Source of the DNA: Acacia acuminata
Lineage: Eukaryota > Streptophyta > Magnoliopsida > Fabales > Fabaceae
Direction: 5' to 3'
DNA length: 64,000 nucleotides
Assembly: GCA_019022655.1 (NCBI GenBank)
Contig: JAFJYI010000020.1
Location: forward strand, 124,001 to 188,000
Shown: positions 36,994-48,656 of the stretch, piece by piece
Layout of the letters: each line of letters opens with the position of its first letter
Position numbering within the stretch: position 1 is the stretch's first letter
The notes under the pieces: generated by a model
What the model saw: the letters and a program-made list of their open reading frames with translations, nothing else
Told to the model about the DNA's origin: nothing
Databases searched by the model: none
Made by a program: the position numbers and the translations under genes

Positions 36994-38160
36994 TCATAAA
37001 TCAGAAAGGAACCAACAAACAACAAGAATTTTGCAATCTTATGTGTGTGCACAAAAGAAATGGTGAAATAATCATTTAGCGAAGAGAGACCGAAAAGTTT
37101 GGGCCTTTATTGGTATGAAGAATTTTGTCAGCAAAGGGAAAGCCTGAAATACAAATCCCCTTATACTACTTTTTTGTTTTTTTGGTCAAAATCCCCTTAT
37201 ACTACTTAGGCTTCTGGGAAAGCCATAATTTTAAGACCAAGCTTCACTTTGAGCTCTTCCTATCCATTTCTTCATTCTTCTTTAAAACCATCTCTGTAAA
37301 GGCATATTTTGGTTTTCTTGATATTTTAAATCTTCCATTCCATACTTAAAATACCTATAACAGATCATTAGGATTTCATTTTTTCCCTCATATACTAAAC
37401 ATACCTTTTTTCCTACTGGTATTCCATTAAATTTGCTTTCACCATACTAAGCAGGTCCTAGAGAAAGAATTTGGATCACATTTTTAAGGTTGTGTATTAT
37501 ATATGCATACTCATTTAATCTTATATATAATAGCCGTTTGGTTTGATTTTATGGGAGAGGATTACATGTAATCGATGCAAAGTGTTTAGCTGGACTTATG
37601 TAATGTAAAGAGGATTACATTTTGTAATCTTAAATATATCATTTGATGTAATCAGGATTATACTGAGAGCACTGATAAATGAAGATGCAGACATCATTTA
37701 ATTAAGTGAAAAAGACACTATTGCTATTATGATTTTTTAATTTCACCAAAGCACCCACTTATAAATTATGTTAGTTATTGAATAATTACCACCTTTAATA
37801 AAGATTAAGAAATTAATTAATTATGTAAAAATATAAAAACGAATATTTTCCCACTAAAAAAAATTATATTCCACCTTTAAAAATATTAAAATATCCCATT
37901 GAATAATATTTCCACAATTAGATATTAAAAAATTATTATGAAGCCAACGTGTACATTGCACAAATTTAAAAAATTATCATGAACCCAACTTGTACATTAT
38001 ACATATATGTGTAGATAGGGGTAATTTTGTCTCTTACTATATTATTTCTATATATTGTAATTTTTTGATATAATCCAACCAAATATTTTTATGCATGATG
38101 CATCATTTTTTCTTTATAACGAACCAAAAAATTTATGTAATTATCATTGCATTAGATTCT
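36994..38160. other. AT-rich intergenic DNA, no gene seen
   Basis: A possible small MITE may span about 37533-38085 (left GCCGTTTGGTTTGATTTTAT, right TATAATCCAACCAAATAT), but the ends match poorly. Nothing else can be supported. Confidence 0.4.
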
Positions 38161-40541
38161 ATCCGGTCAGGAGCTTTCATCTCTTGGACGATGTGTTCTC
38201 ACGAGTTCTTGCCGATAGTTTGGTTCGTCCATCCGTTGATCCAAATGCCATTGCTTTGGTTGGGCGTGGTCCCTTTGAGAATAAGCATTATGGATTGAAA
38301 CAAAGCACTAATGCTCCACCCCTGACTTCTGGCAGTATTATCTGCAACTATTGCAAGGAACCTGGTCATATTAAGAAGAATTGTCGTAAATTGCAGAATA
38401 AACGTCAGCGTGATTAGCAGCGTGGCCTTGCTCATATTGCCCAGACACCTGATCAGTCTGATTTTGGTCCATCATCTGCAGAGGCTCTCGCTATAATCTG
38501 AGCTGGGTTCAGAAACACGAGATCGTCAATGATCTTGATGTTGCCAATATTATGCCCTCGTGATGGGCTTTGCCATCAGATTCCGTTCCTGCCTCCTTAG
38601 TTCCTGATCCTACTTCCCCAGGTCCTGCCAATTCTATTCCAGACCCGGTTGTACCTGATTCTACTATGGACCCATCTAGTGACTTGCCTATTGCACTCCG
38701 AAAAGGTACCCGTCCTCACCATCCTCCCCAGAGATATGCTGATTGTATTTATCTTATCTCATCGTTTGTATCCTACCAGCATTTGTCCCCTGTTTCCTCT
38801 TCCCTTGTAGCCACCCTTGAATCCATCTCTCCCCCTACCAACCTTCACTAAGCCTTGACTCACCCTGGTTGGCATGCAGCGATGGAAGAAGAAATGATGG
38901 CCCTTGAAAAGGCCGGTACTTGGACTCTTGTTGATCTCCCTTCGGTAAGAAGGCTATTGGGTGTAAATGGGTGTTTCTTGTTAAGACCAAGGTGATGGTT
39001 CCTTGGAACGGTTGAAAGCTCGACTTGTTGCCAAAGGGTATGCTCAAACTTATGGCGTTGATTATTCTGAGACCTTCTCCCCTGTGGCTAAGCTCACTTC
39101 TGTTTGTCTTTTTGTTTCTCTGGCTGCCACTTATAATTGGGATTTGCATCAATTGGATGTCAAGAATGCCTTTTTGAGGAGGTTTATATGGAGCAACCAC
39201 CTGGGCGTGTTGATCAGGAGGAGTCTAGCAAAGTGTGTTATCTCCAAAAGTCATTGTTTGGTCGAAGCAAAGTCCTCGTGCCTGGTTTGATCGGTTTGTG
39301 GTGTGGTGAAGAAGTTTGGGTTAAGCCAAAGTAAGTGTGATCACTCTGTGTTTTACCAATATTCTAATGTAGACATGATCCTTCTAGTAGTATATGTTGA
39401 TGATATTGTGATTCGGGAGTAACATATATGGAATCTCATATCTTAAAATCTTCCTTAACTCCGAGTTCCAAACAAAAGACTTAGGTCTATTGAAGTACTT
39501 CCTTGGCATTGAGGTATTGAGAAGCAAGAAAGGAATCCTTTTATTCCAAAGGAAATACATTCTCGATTTGTTAAAGGAAACTGGAAAACTTGGCGCCGCA
39601 CCGAGTACCATTCCCACGATTTCGAATCCGTTCGGATCTTAATGATAGCATGTTTGCTTGAACTTCACGATGACTTGAAGAAGAAGACAGATCTAGAGAA
39701 ATTGAAGCCATTTGCATCTTCGAGCGATATAGAAGACTCATTGGGAAACAGAATTATCGACGGTGACTCGTCCGATATAACCTTCTCGTCGGTGTGCTCG
39801 GTCAATTCATGGAAGCTCCAACGGTTGCTCGGTGGGAAGCCTTAGAGCATATCTTCCATTATTTGAAAGGTTCCCTAGGTCGTGGCATTCTCTATACAGA
39901 TTATGGGCACACTAAAGTTGAGTGCTTCTGTGATGCAGATCATGTAGGCTCTAAAGCCACAAGACGGTCCACTACAGGTTACTGTGTTTTTGGTGGTGGA
40001 AACTTGATATGTTGGAGAAGTAAAAAGCAAGGTATTGTGTCAAAATCAAGTGCGATGCGAGAATACGAGCCATGTCACAATCGGTACAGAAATTGTGTGG
40101 GTATTTCAACTCATGAAGGAAATTGAGATCATCACGACATTACTGCGAAATTATGGTGTGACAATAAAGCGGACTCCATATAGCATCGAATTCTGTGTTC
40201 CATGAGCGTACGAAGCATATTGAAATTGATTGCCACTTTATCCGTGATAAGATCAAAGAAAATGTCATATCTACAGAGCACGTGCAATCAAACGAGCAAC
40301 TAGCAGATCTTTTAACAAAAGCCTTAAATAGCACACGGTTGAGTATCTTTGTAACAAGTTGGGCATGATCAATATATATACTCCAACTGGAGGGAGAGTG
40401 TTATAATATAGATTACGGTTAGATCTATATTATTAGGGATTAAGTTAGATCCAAATTGTAGGGTTTCCTATTAGGCTTTCTCTTGTATATATACCTATGT
40501 ATTTATCTTAATCAATACGATTATTAGATTCTCTGATTACA
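38160..40541 (+). mobile_element. Decayed Ty1/copia LTR retrotransposon, 5' and internally deleted
   Basis: Pieces appear in copia order. First comes a GAG end with a CCHC zinc knuckle (CNYCKEPGHIKKNC, about 38341-38382). Next is a Pro-rich integrase C-terminus (PIALRKGTRPHHPPQRYAD, near 38690-38745). Then come reverse transcriptase fragments (LVAKGYAQTYGVDYSETFSP; DLHQLDVKNAFL; the YVDD box near 39391). Last is a copia RNase H (HIFHYLKGSLGRGILYTDYG; STTGYCVF). Protease and the integrase core are missing, and stops and frameshifts interrupt every domain, so it cannot be active. A polypurine tract (CTGGAGGGAGAG, 40387-40398) leads to the 3' LTR. No 5' LTR was found. Confidence 0.93.
40399..40541 (+). 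repeat. 3' LTR of the copia element (143 bp, TG...CA)
   Basis: Starts TGTTATAATATAG immediately after the polypurine tract and ends CTCTGATTACA. It contains a TATA-like TGTATATATACC. It is very short for a copia LTR. Confidence 0.75.
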
Positions 40542-41417
40542 AGGAGCATCTCTTACTTGAATGGTTTAGATTTGATCTAAATAATTATTTTTAGCTGAAT
40601 AACTAGAGTATTTATTTATTTAAAATTTCTTCAATTTAAGATAAAAATTAATTTTAATAAGATAAAAATTATCTAAATTAAAACTAGCACATCCTGAACA
40701 GAAATTAAATAATTAAATAGGAGAAATAAAATATTGCATGAAACAGATCAAGATGCCTGCAACAATGCAAACGGAGTTTCACAAACACACATGTATACTT
40801 TGCGCCTCGGCTTTTCTAATTTCATCCTCCTAACAATTATTAATTAAACCTTCCCAATATCGCATTATATTAGAGGTGAGTCCTATATGATTTTCAAAAA
40901 CCATGTTTTTCGTGCATTATATATAGTTTAGAAGTAGGTAACTTTGTTTATTTATTACAATAAAAGTAATTTATTATAAATTCTTATATTATACATTGAT
41001 ATGTTGATTAATTAAGACGAACATATCTGGCAAAAAAAATAAATAATAAAAAAATAATAATGACATAATAAAAATAAAAAATTTAAGTTAAATACCAGTT
41101 GAATTATAAAACCCCAAATGGTCCTATAAGAAATGGAAAGGACCAAATAGGTCATAAGGTATGAATTTGGAATTTTGAAAAAAATGTTATTTTACTAAAA
41201 TGCCCCTCACTTTTTTTTTTTTTTTTTATTTAATAATTTTTAAGGCAAGTTCCTCTTGTCGGTCTAAGCTCTGGGTGACGAGGGGGATAAGAAATGACAA
41301 TTAAGTCATTTAATGTGTCCTAATATATATATATATATATATTTTTCACTTTTACCCTATTAAGAAGTGCTTTAATTGTCTTGAGAATGTTATTTTAGAG
41401 AAAGGAGATAAAACTAA
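40542..41417. other. AT-rich intergenic DNA, no gene seen
   Basis: Contains a poly-T run (about 41212-41227) and a short TA repeat (41325-41341). The last nine bases are the duplication flanking the next element. Confidence 0.45.
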
Positions 41418-41877
41418 GGGAGAATCCCTTATAAAGACAATTGAATTACTCAAATTCTAATTTAGGTTACTAAACTTAACAAATTATTAATTAGGTTATG
41501 TGACACAATTAGAGATTTAGAATTTGGACAAAATTACCTCTATATCCAATCATCATTCCAATTCTTTTTCTTGCCTGCTAGCACTGATCTCCACCCAATT
41601 TGTTGGGTATATGAATTCTATCATTCGCATCGGAAATTCGAAATTACCAATCCAATTAGTTCCAATTCCTATTATCCGCTCCAAGGGATATGCAATGTTA
41701 GTGGAAGAAACTAATTACCGGCCAAATCCTTCGTTGGTGTCAATGCAACCATTGTAGCCTCCAATGCGATAAACCACATCGAGCTTCAGATTCGGCCAAT
41801 CTCTGGCAACAGCCACATCTGTTTCTCCCTCTCCTCCATGGCCAAAAAGCTTTCATTAGGGTTAATCTCTTAGAGGC

Positions 41878-41916
<39 letters not shown>

Positions 41917-42059
41917 GACTATGGGTTATGGGTATTATTAGAAAATAACCAACATTTAAATATTCTAGATTGGGTCATTAACCCAATTTAAGATTTGTTG
42001 AGTTTACCAGTCTTATATAGAATTTTCCTATTTCAGTTGTTTTTATATGGGATTCTCCC
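41418..42059. mobile_element. Pack-MULE-like element (642 bp) with a GC-richer cargo
   Basis: Perfect 9-bp target duplication TAAAACTAA (41409-41417 and 42060-42068) and perfect 11-bp terminal repeats GGGAGAATCCC / GGGATTCTCCC. The inverted repeat continues with divergence for about 100 bp. Between the arms, 41530-41880 is GC-richer and non-repetitive. On the plus strand it has a 77-codon frame. On the minus strand it reads like a leader, with AACCCTAATGAAAGC then GGCCATGGAGGAGAGG. This is the architecture of a Mutator-like element carrying a piece of host gene. The source gene is not recognised. A run of 34 T lies at 41882-41915. Confidence 0.8.
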
Positions 42060-42068
42060 TAAAACTAA

Positions 42069-42633
42069 TGGTTAAAGTTGGAAAGTGAGTATTAATCACA
42101 GGAATAAAATAAGAAAAAGAAAATTAATTATCCGAAAGTGACTTTTATTTTAGACCATACCTTCCTTTTAAAAGTGTCTTATATTATAGAATGGAGGCAC
42201 TGTTTCACTAGAATTTTCCCTAATATAAAAACATAACAATACTGAGCTGGTGATGCTTGTTTGTTTATTACTTAACGAACTCCTTTTGACTTTGGGGTTC
42301 CTTAGGGTTTGTTTAATTTGAAGGGAGGGGAAGGAGAATATAGGAGGGATAATAAGGAGATATGTTACCTTATTTAGTTTGTTAGAGAGAGAGGATGGGG
42401 AATGATCCTTTATAATAAGAGCAAAAAACAAAGGGAAGTAAGGGAATGAGAGTCAAAATTTTGACTTCCCTCCCGTCCAAAAATTCAAACCTAATGAAGG
42501 AATGAGAACTCATTTCATCCATTCCTCTCAAACCAAACATACTTTTAGTCAAACATCCATCGGCGAATGAGCATTTCGGCTTTGGCTTCTTGAATCTTTA
42601 TTTTTTTTTAAAAAATAAAAATAATATTTTTAC

Positions 42634-42674
<41 letters not shown>

Positions 42675-43847
42675 GTTTCTTCCATTTTACTACTTTCTTT
42701 TTTTGCCATCCATATTTCACTACTTTTTTTCTGAAAAAATAATCCCAAATTTTAAGTATAATTTCTTTGTCCAATTTAGTTCCCATTGTGAACTCATATA
42801 ATTAAGGATTGGCGTTGGCATTTGCACCATATCTAGAAAAGATTTTCTTAATTATAATAGTACAGTTATAGAATCTAACTATATTTTTTGTCTATCACTG
42901 CCAAATGAACTCATCTATTTATACCCATTATACCTGTCTTTCTAAAAAATTGATAAGACTCTTTATAGCCAAAGCTTTCACACACACACACAGAGAAGTT
43001 TCATCTATATATATATAATTATATTTCTCCTTCTTGCTCTTACTTAAAATATAGAAGGTAATGACCTTAATAATGGAAGGGGAATTCAGGAATGTGATGA
43101 TAATATTTGATAAACTTAAGAACATTATCCAATTTAAACAATTTTGTAATCCTTGTGATTCAACTAAAAAAATCTTATCAATAGGAATAGGATCAGCCAT
43201 ATGCAGTAGCAGTTGATGGGGAACAACGATAAAAGATCCAAATTAACATTTCGGGCAAGTTATGCAATTTTCTCATTCATGTGTCAACCAACATGATATT
43301 AATATTATCACATTCAATAACTTTTAGATAAATAAGGTTTACTCTATGTTATAGCCTTTACAGGCTAATACACACAAAAAGCGGAAAAGGGCATCATTGT
43401 ATAAGAATCCTCTTTTTAAAAGTGTTAACTTTTAAACCAAAGATCTCAATCTCACTTTGCTAGATGCCTTCCTCCATTATGTTTTTTTCTCCCACTTCAA
43501 TTACTTCACCACTCTTCTATTTGTAATCTACCTAAGTACTAATGTCCCACCATTATAGCCTACCATCCGTCCTAAATATAAGGTCCTTGCCTAATTCATA
43601 GAATAAAAGAAAAACGTATGGTTCAAATGGTTGTTTGTAATTAATATACAGGAATTTGTGAAAAATATCTCTGTCATTAATAATGATTAAAATATAGTGA
43701 TAAAAAAATGTCCGACATTGTAAAACGAAACAATAAATGTAAGAGATAAGAGAAAAATAATACTGTAAATAGTTAATCATTGAATTAAATGTATACAAAG
43801 GTAAGATAGGTCTTATCAATTGGCCCAAGTCATTTAAACATAAAGGC
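42069..43847. other. AT-rich intergenic DNA with repeat scraps
   Basis: Contains a (TA)n microsatellite (about 42639-42668). A possible MITE lies at 42300-42545 (GGGTTTGTTTAATTTG at left, CTCAAACCAAACATAC at right). A Stowaway-like left end lies near 43560 (CTACCATCCGTCCTAAATATAAGG) without a good right end. No gene supported. Confidence 0.4.
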
Positions 43848-44150
43848 CTGTTTGGGATAAGCGAGAAAAAGTGACTTTTGTTTTGATGTGCTTTTCTTGT
43901 TGGACTTTTTTTCCGATGGACTTTTTCTGATGTGATTTATGTTTGGGATAGTGGTGACAGAAGCAACTTTTTTCTGATGTGAATTTGATGCACTGAGAAG
44001 CAACCAATTGTTGCTTCAAAAAAAAAACATTGCTTCACTTTTGAAGCCCATCAAAAAATTATCTCATCCAAACACCCATTTTTTTTGCTTTCACAGTGGT
44101 TGTGCGTTTGGTGTGCTTAATATAGCATCTGCAGCCATGCCAAACACACA
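43848..44150. mobile_element. Possible Harbinger/hAT-type MITE, eroded
   Basis: Left end GGCCTGTTTGGGATAAGC, right end CATCTGCAGCCATGCCAAACAC. The inner repeats AAGCAACTTTTTTCTGATGTG and AGCAACCAATTGTTGCTT are typical of short inverted-repeat elements. The ends only partly match. Confidence 0.35.
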
Positions 44151-45395
44151 CAAAGACATCCTCAACCTACACAAATATATAAATTTCAGCGTGCTTTTTT
44201 CTTAAATACTTTAATTATCTCTTTTAATTCTCTCGTTACATAATTATTGTTAAGAGAATATCAATAAAGATAAATTAAAAAAATTAATAAATATAAAAAT
44301 ATGTCTTATATTTAAAATTAATACAACTCCTCGACTAAGTCCTACACTAAACTAGATGGCTATTTTGGATCAAAGTATAATCAAATCAAAACTTTTAAAC
44401 AAACCTTCTATCTATGGCCTGAGTGATTTATAGTTTTGTACTACTAACATTTATCAATCACTAAACTCATTTCCAAGTACGAGTGGTCTTTCTTCGGGAC
44501 CATGGGGTTTCCCATTAGCCATTATTGATTGAATCGAAGCCACTAAGTGGAGCAATATCCTCATCCCGATACTTAATTTGTCTCAATCCCCATCAAAGAA
44601 GCTTCGTTAATCTCCTTTAACCCCTCAAGCACAGTACATAGAGATTCTCACTTCACTTTAACAAACATTCGCGAATCGAATATATCATCTGCCCTAGAGA
44701 AGCACTACATCAGACAAGCAGACAACCACCCACACAATGCCTCATAAATAGTCCAAACTTCGATACAAACCAATTTATATATCAGTTCTAGTATATTACT
44801 CATGGACAAGACAAATATACAATGTTTATATCTCAGAGAGACAACTTCAGCTAGCCTCTGTCAAAATGAGTGCAGTCTTTACTGTTTAGCATCGTCACAT
44901 GGATTTGGGAAGATTAATAATGACAAGCAATGGAGTGTGTGTGTATATATATATATAGTCATGCCTGTGGAGAGTGGAGAGATATTGTTATATTTTGTAT
45001 GTTTTGGTACGAAAATAATATGGAAAAGGAGAGGAATACATGAGAGTACGAGCACTCTTTTTGTCATCGTCTTTATTGTAACTTTCCTTTTTATGTGTTG
45101 GATTCTATTCCGTTTGTTTAGAGATGTGAGAGATTTTCCAAGAGTGCAAGAGCAAAGTACGAAGTGGTCTCATTGTAGAAACAAGAAAAGGAATAGTCTT
45201 TTTTTTTTTTTAATCCCACTTTGGGTGCTTGCTGTTGAAATTATGAATTCGCTTTATGTAGCATCATGCAAAGTCAGTACCAGAATCCCACTACCCCAAG
45301 AAAAAAAGGTTAAAAACAAGATTTTCCAACCATAAAGTAAAGTTGAAAAGAAGATTTTCATCTCGAGTTCGGAGCCCAAAAACTTCTTCTTCTTC

Positions 45396-45426
<31 letters not shown>

Positions 45427-45600
45427 GTTTACAGAGGTGGACATTAACCACCTTAATTTCTTGTCTTTTTCACCTCTTTTTCCATGTTTTTTCTTCTCAT
45501 TGTTTTTATTTTTATACAACAAGGCACCTCTTATCCGAAAGTCACATGAATAGTTTGACTAATTTGGATTTGAGATAGGTCAAACCTCACTTAGAAAATA
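44151..45600. other. Intergenic DNA; one long but unconvincing frame
   Basis: A 177-codon frame at 44802-45335 runs through a GT/TA microsatellite, a poly-T run (45199-45212) and other low-complexity DNA, and has no recognisable domain, so I do not call it a gene. At 45380-45425 a CTTCTT/poly-T stretch is followed by poly-A, forming a simple hairpin. Confidence 0.45.
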
Positions 45601-45859
45601 CTACTATGATGCTTAATATAAGATATATTTAAGAAGTTGATCTTGATTCTAGATATAAGAGAAGTAGATTTCATATTTGTTAATATTTCCTTAATATACC
45701 CTTATTGATACTCCATCAACAATGATGTAATCAATGAGAATTGAGGAAGAAAATTAGGGTATCTTATAAAATACATGTCATATTAACTAAGCTCAATTAA
45801 TTTCCTTAATCTAATTAAATTATATAAATACGTCTTATATTAAGAATCGAAGAGAGAGA
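45601..45859. mobile_element. Stowaway-like MITE, copy 1 of a three-copy family
   Basis: Shares its interior with 58759-59023 and 59641-59902: TTGATCTTGATTCTAGATATAAG, TATTGATACTCCATCAAC, ACATGTCATATTAACTA, AATTAATTTCCTTAATCTAAT. Ends are CTACTATGATGCTTAATATAAG and CTTATATTAAGAATCGAAGAGAG. TA precedes the left end. Non-coding. Confidence 0.7.
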
Positions 45860-46920
45860 GTCTCAAACATTTTAGCATGGGCACAAACCTTAATTTGAGA
45901 CATTTTGTTTTAGCAACCATGACTCCTTCCATTGATAACAATGTCGTTTAGCTGTTTTTCTCATCAATTTCCCCTCCACATCTTCTTGGGCAATTACAAT
46001 AAGCATCCAAATTTTATAATAGGGTAGATTAATTTTTTGTCATTATATTTTATTACTTGATTGTAACTCGTCTCCTAAATTTTAACTTGATATACAACTC
46101 AATCATAGTTTTGACTATATATTCTAACTCGATTCTTGAACTTTGACTCTATGTAATTTAATTCATATAGTTTGATCATTTAAAATATTGGTTCGCATGT
46201 TTTAGAAAATAAAATTATATATTTTATAAAATTTTAGACTAAAGTTTTATGTGGTTTAAACTACTGAGATTAAATTATATTGAGTAAAAACTATTAAAAA
46301 GGGTCAACGGAAGTATGTGTAAAAACCTTAGCTTTTCATTTCAATAGATACGAAAATAAGGAGAGAATATTCGGAGGAAATTTTTCTAACAAATAGTAAA
46401 AAAAAAAATTAACATTTTCAGAAAAGTTTCCTTTTAGTAGTCTAAGTTCCTATTTCCTCCCGTCTAAATGAAAACTAAATGGCAAGAGCTTTAGTAAAAT
46501 CAATTTATATTTATTACAAATAACGTATTAAGATAAGTAACTTTCTTAAAATTAATCAACTAGTTCTTACATTCGATATATTAAAAACCAAACCAATCAT
46601 TTGACAAACTGAGTCGGTGGATCAAAAGTCGGTGGGTGTGATTGAGGGTCAACTTTATGTAAGACCGATAATAATTAAAAAACATAATTTAAATAAAATG
46701 CATAAAAGTACTTGTTAAGCAACACATGTAAGTATTGGTTATAATAACATATTAATATATAATCAATATTAAAATAGAATTAAACTAAATCAATAATAAT
46801 CTGATAAAAAAGATTGAAGGACTATATTTTTATAAATTTGTTTCATCTCCTCCCCTTCTTCCTTCCAGGAGTTCATGCATTTTTTTGAGTAATTTTCTTA
46901 AGAAAATAAGTGACATGCAT
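45860..46920. other. AT-rich intergenic DNA, no gene seen
   Basis: No frame or repeat ends could be supported. Confidence 0.45.
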
Positions 46921-46924
46921 CACT

Positions 46925-47230
46925 GTCTAAGCTAGCGGGCTATCCCGTTGATCTTGGGGTTAGGCCGGCTCACAGCGTGTTAGCTCATTTTTGGTTTTGT
47001 TGCCCAGCCTTGATAAGTAAATTGTTACCCCTCGTCTTTGGGTTTTAAGCGGTGAAGGGGTGGACTTCCTCATCTAAGGGAGGGGTTCAATGCAGGTTGG
47101 TCAAGGCGTTGGGGGATGTATCCAGGGGTTTATGAAGCAACGGTATCTATCTTTGTGGATTGAGTTAAGTCTTTGTCCTTGAAGCGTAGGTGGCTTTCCC
47201 CTTTCCTAAAAATTTTTTATAAAAAAAAAA
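46925..47230 (+). mobile_element. SINE-like retroposon, copy A
   Basis: From about 47045 it carries an A-box-like AAGCGGTGAAGGGGTGGAC and a B-box-like AGGGGTTCAATGC. The body includes GGTCAAGGCGTTGGGGGATG, and the 3' part CCCCTTTCCTAAAAATTTTT ends in poly-A (47221-47230). The copy at 52333-52568 has the same order of motifs. The 120 bp in front (from 46925) may belong to a second retroposon or to the same element. Confidence 0.5.
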
Positions 47231-48656
47231 GTAAAATGTTAAATTATACATTTATCTCAAAATTTAAATGAGATGTTTTATAAAAAAAAAGAAAAAGAAA
47301 AGAAACTTATCTCTCTATCCTATAAATAAGAATGGAGAGGTAGTGCTCTACCCTTTCATTCTATGTGGTACGACTACAAGACACCTTCTACAAAGTGATA
47401 GTCATTTTTCAAATAAGATATTTATTAGTTTAAAGAAGTACTATTATATATACTCACACACTTATTTTAAAAAGGTTGAGAGAAAGTAGAAATTGTATGA
47501 TGTTGATTTTTGTTGTATTTAATAAATATAATATCAAAAATCAATTTGTTTTGCCAGAATAACATTTTTTGTTATAAACAGACAAAATGATATCAAAAAT
47601 CACTTGAACTTGATTACAAATTTAATATTTTTAATTATTTTTATTATTAGTATCGGTCAATTAATTAGACATAATTTATAGATTAGAAGGAGTAATATAC
47701 AAAGCATCCCTGATCTCCCTCCTGCTCATTTGTTATCTTGTCTTATTCAAGTGACATCGATGACAGCTCTTCAGATTAGAAATGGAATAGAAAGGGTTTA
47801 GCAGAAAGTGATCAGATTCAAAAGAAACTTCATTTATGGGGAAATGGAAACATTACCAGGCTCTAAATTCCAAATCCAACCAAATACGCCATCTTTTTTG
47901 GATATCCCCTGCAAATTGCAAACTTACAGACTCCACAGGCCATTATTTTAAGCAAACTTGCATTAATTACTCCTTGGGCTTGATGCATAGTTTTCTTCCA
48001 AAGTCAACCAAAAACTGCGTTTTTTATGAAATCTTCCCATGGATGGTTTTGTTTTACTGTGTTGTCGAATCCACACCAGTACTGGCTTATTTCCAGCTAA
48101 TAAGTCTTCAGTCCGAGTTTTTAGAATTTAATACTCACTTTCGATCATTTTTATAAACAATTTTTTCTTGTGTTTGACTGATTGTTATTATCAATAATTT
48201 TTTTTTCCAAAATTTAAATCAATTTTTATCTTTATTAAATATATATCTTTGTATTAACTATTACCCACTCACAATGATTCTCCTTTATTTCATCATTTAT
48301 TGCTCATCCTTTCTCATTTTTTTATGCATTATATTTGGCTCTTTCATAAATAGAAGCATGTTTAGGAAAAACATAATATTTTTATTATTTTTATTATTTT
48401 TAAAATTATAAAAAATACACGGGGTAGGATAAAGCTTCATCCTGCAATGTCATTTAGTTTTTTTTTCACTGTCATGGATTTATTTGATTCACGAGCTTCC
48501 CGTCAGAGTTTTCTTTCGCCAGTTCTCTCTCTCTCTCTGTGTGACTTTCATTATCAGAGTACAGTGAAATTAAACCATCGGTAAGTAATACACCATTGAC
48601 TCCATTAAAAGGGAACAAAGACTGAAACTCTGTTCTTCACTCTCGGCTTCTCTGTG
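47231..48656. other. Intergenic DNA and promoter/leader of the ATL gene
   Basis: A 106-codon frame (47836-48156) has no recognisable domain. A TATA-like TTATAAAAAATACACG lies at about 48407, and a CT run (48523-48539) falls in the likely leader. The transcription start is not certain. Confidence 0.45.

Noticed and set aside
44802..45335. 177-codon plus-strand frame
   Set aside because: Longest unexplained frame, but it crosses a GT/TA microsatellite, a poly-T run and A-rich DNA, and has no domain or plausible splice neighbours.
47836..48156. 106-codon frame upstream of the ATL gene
   Set aside because: No domain; composition like surrounding non-coding DNA.
48654..48656. Start of the ATL gene one codon upstream
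   Set aside because: That codon is GTG; the plant start is the ATG at 48657.
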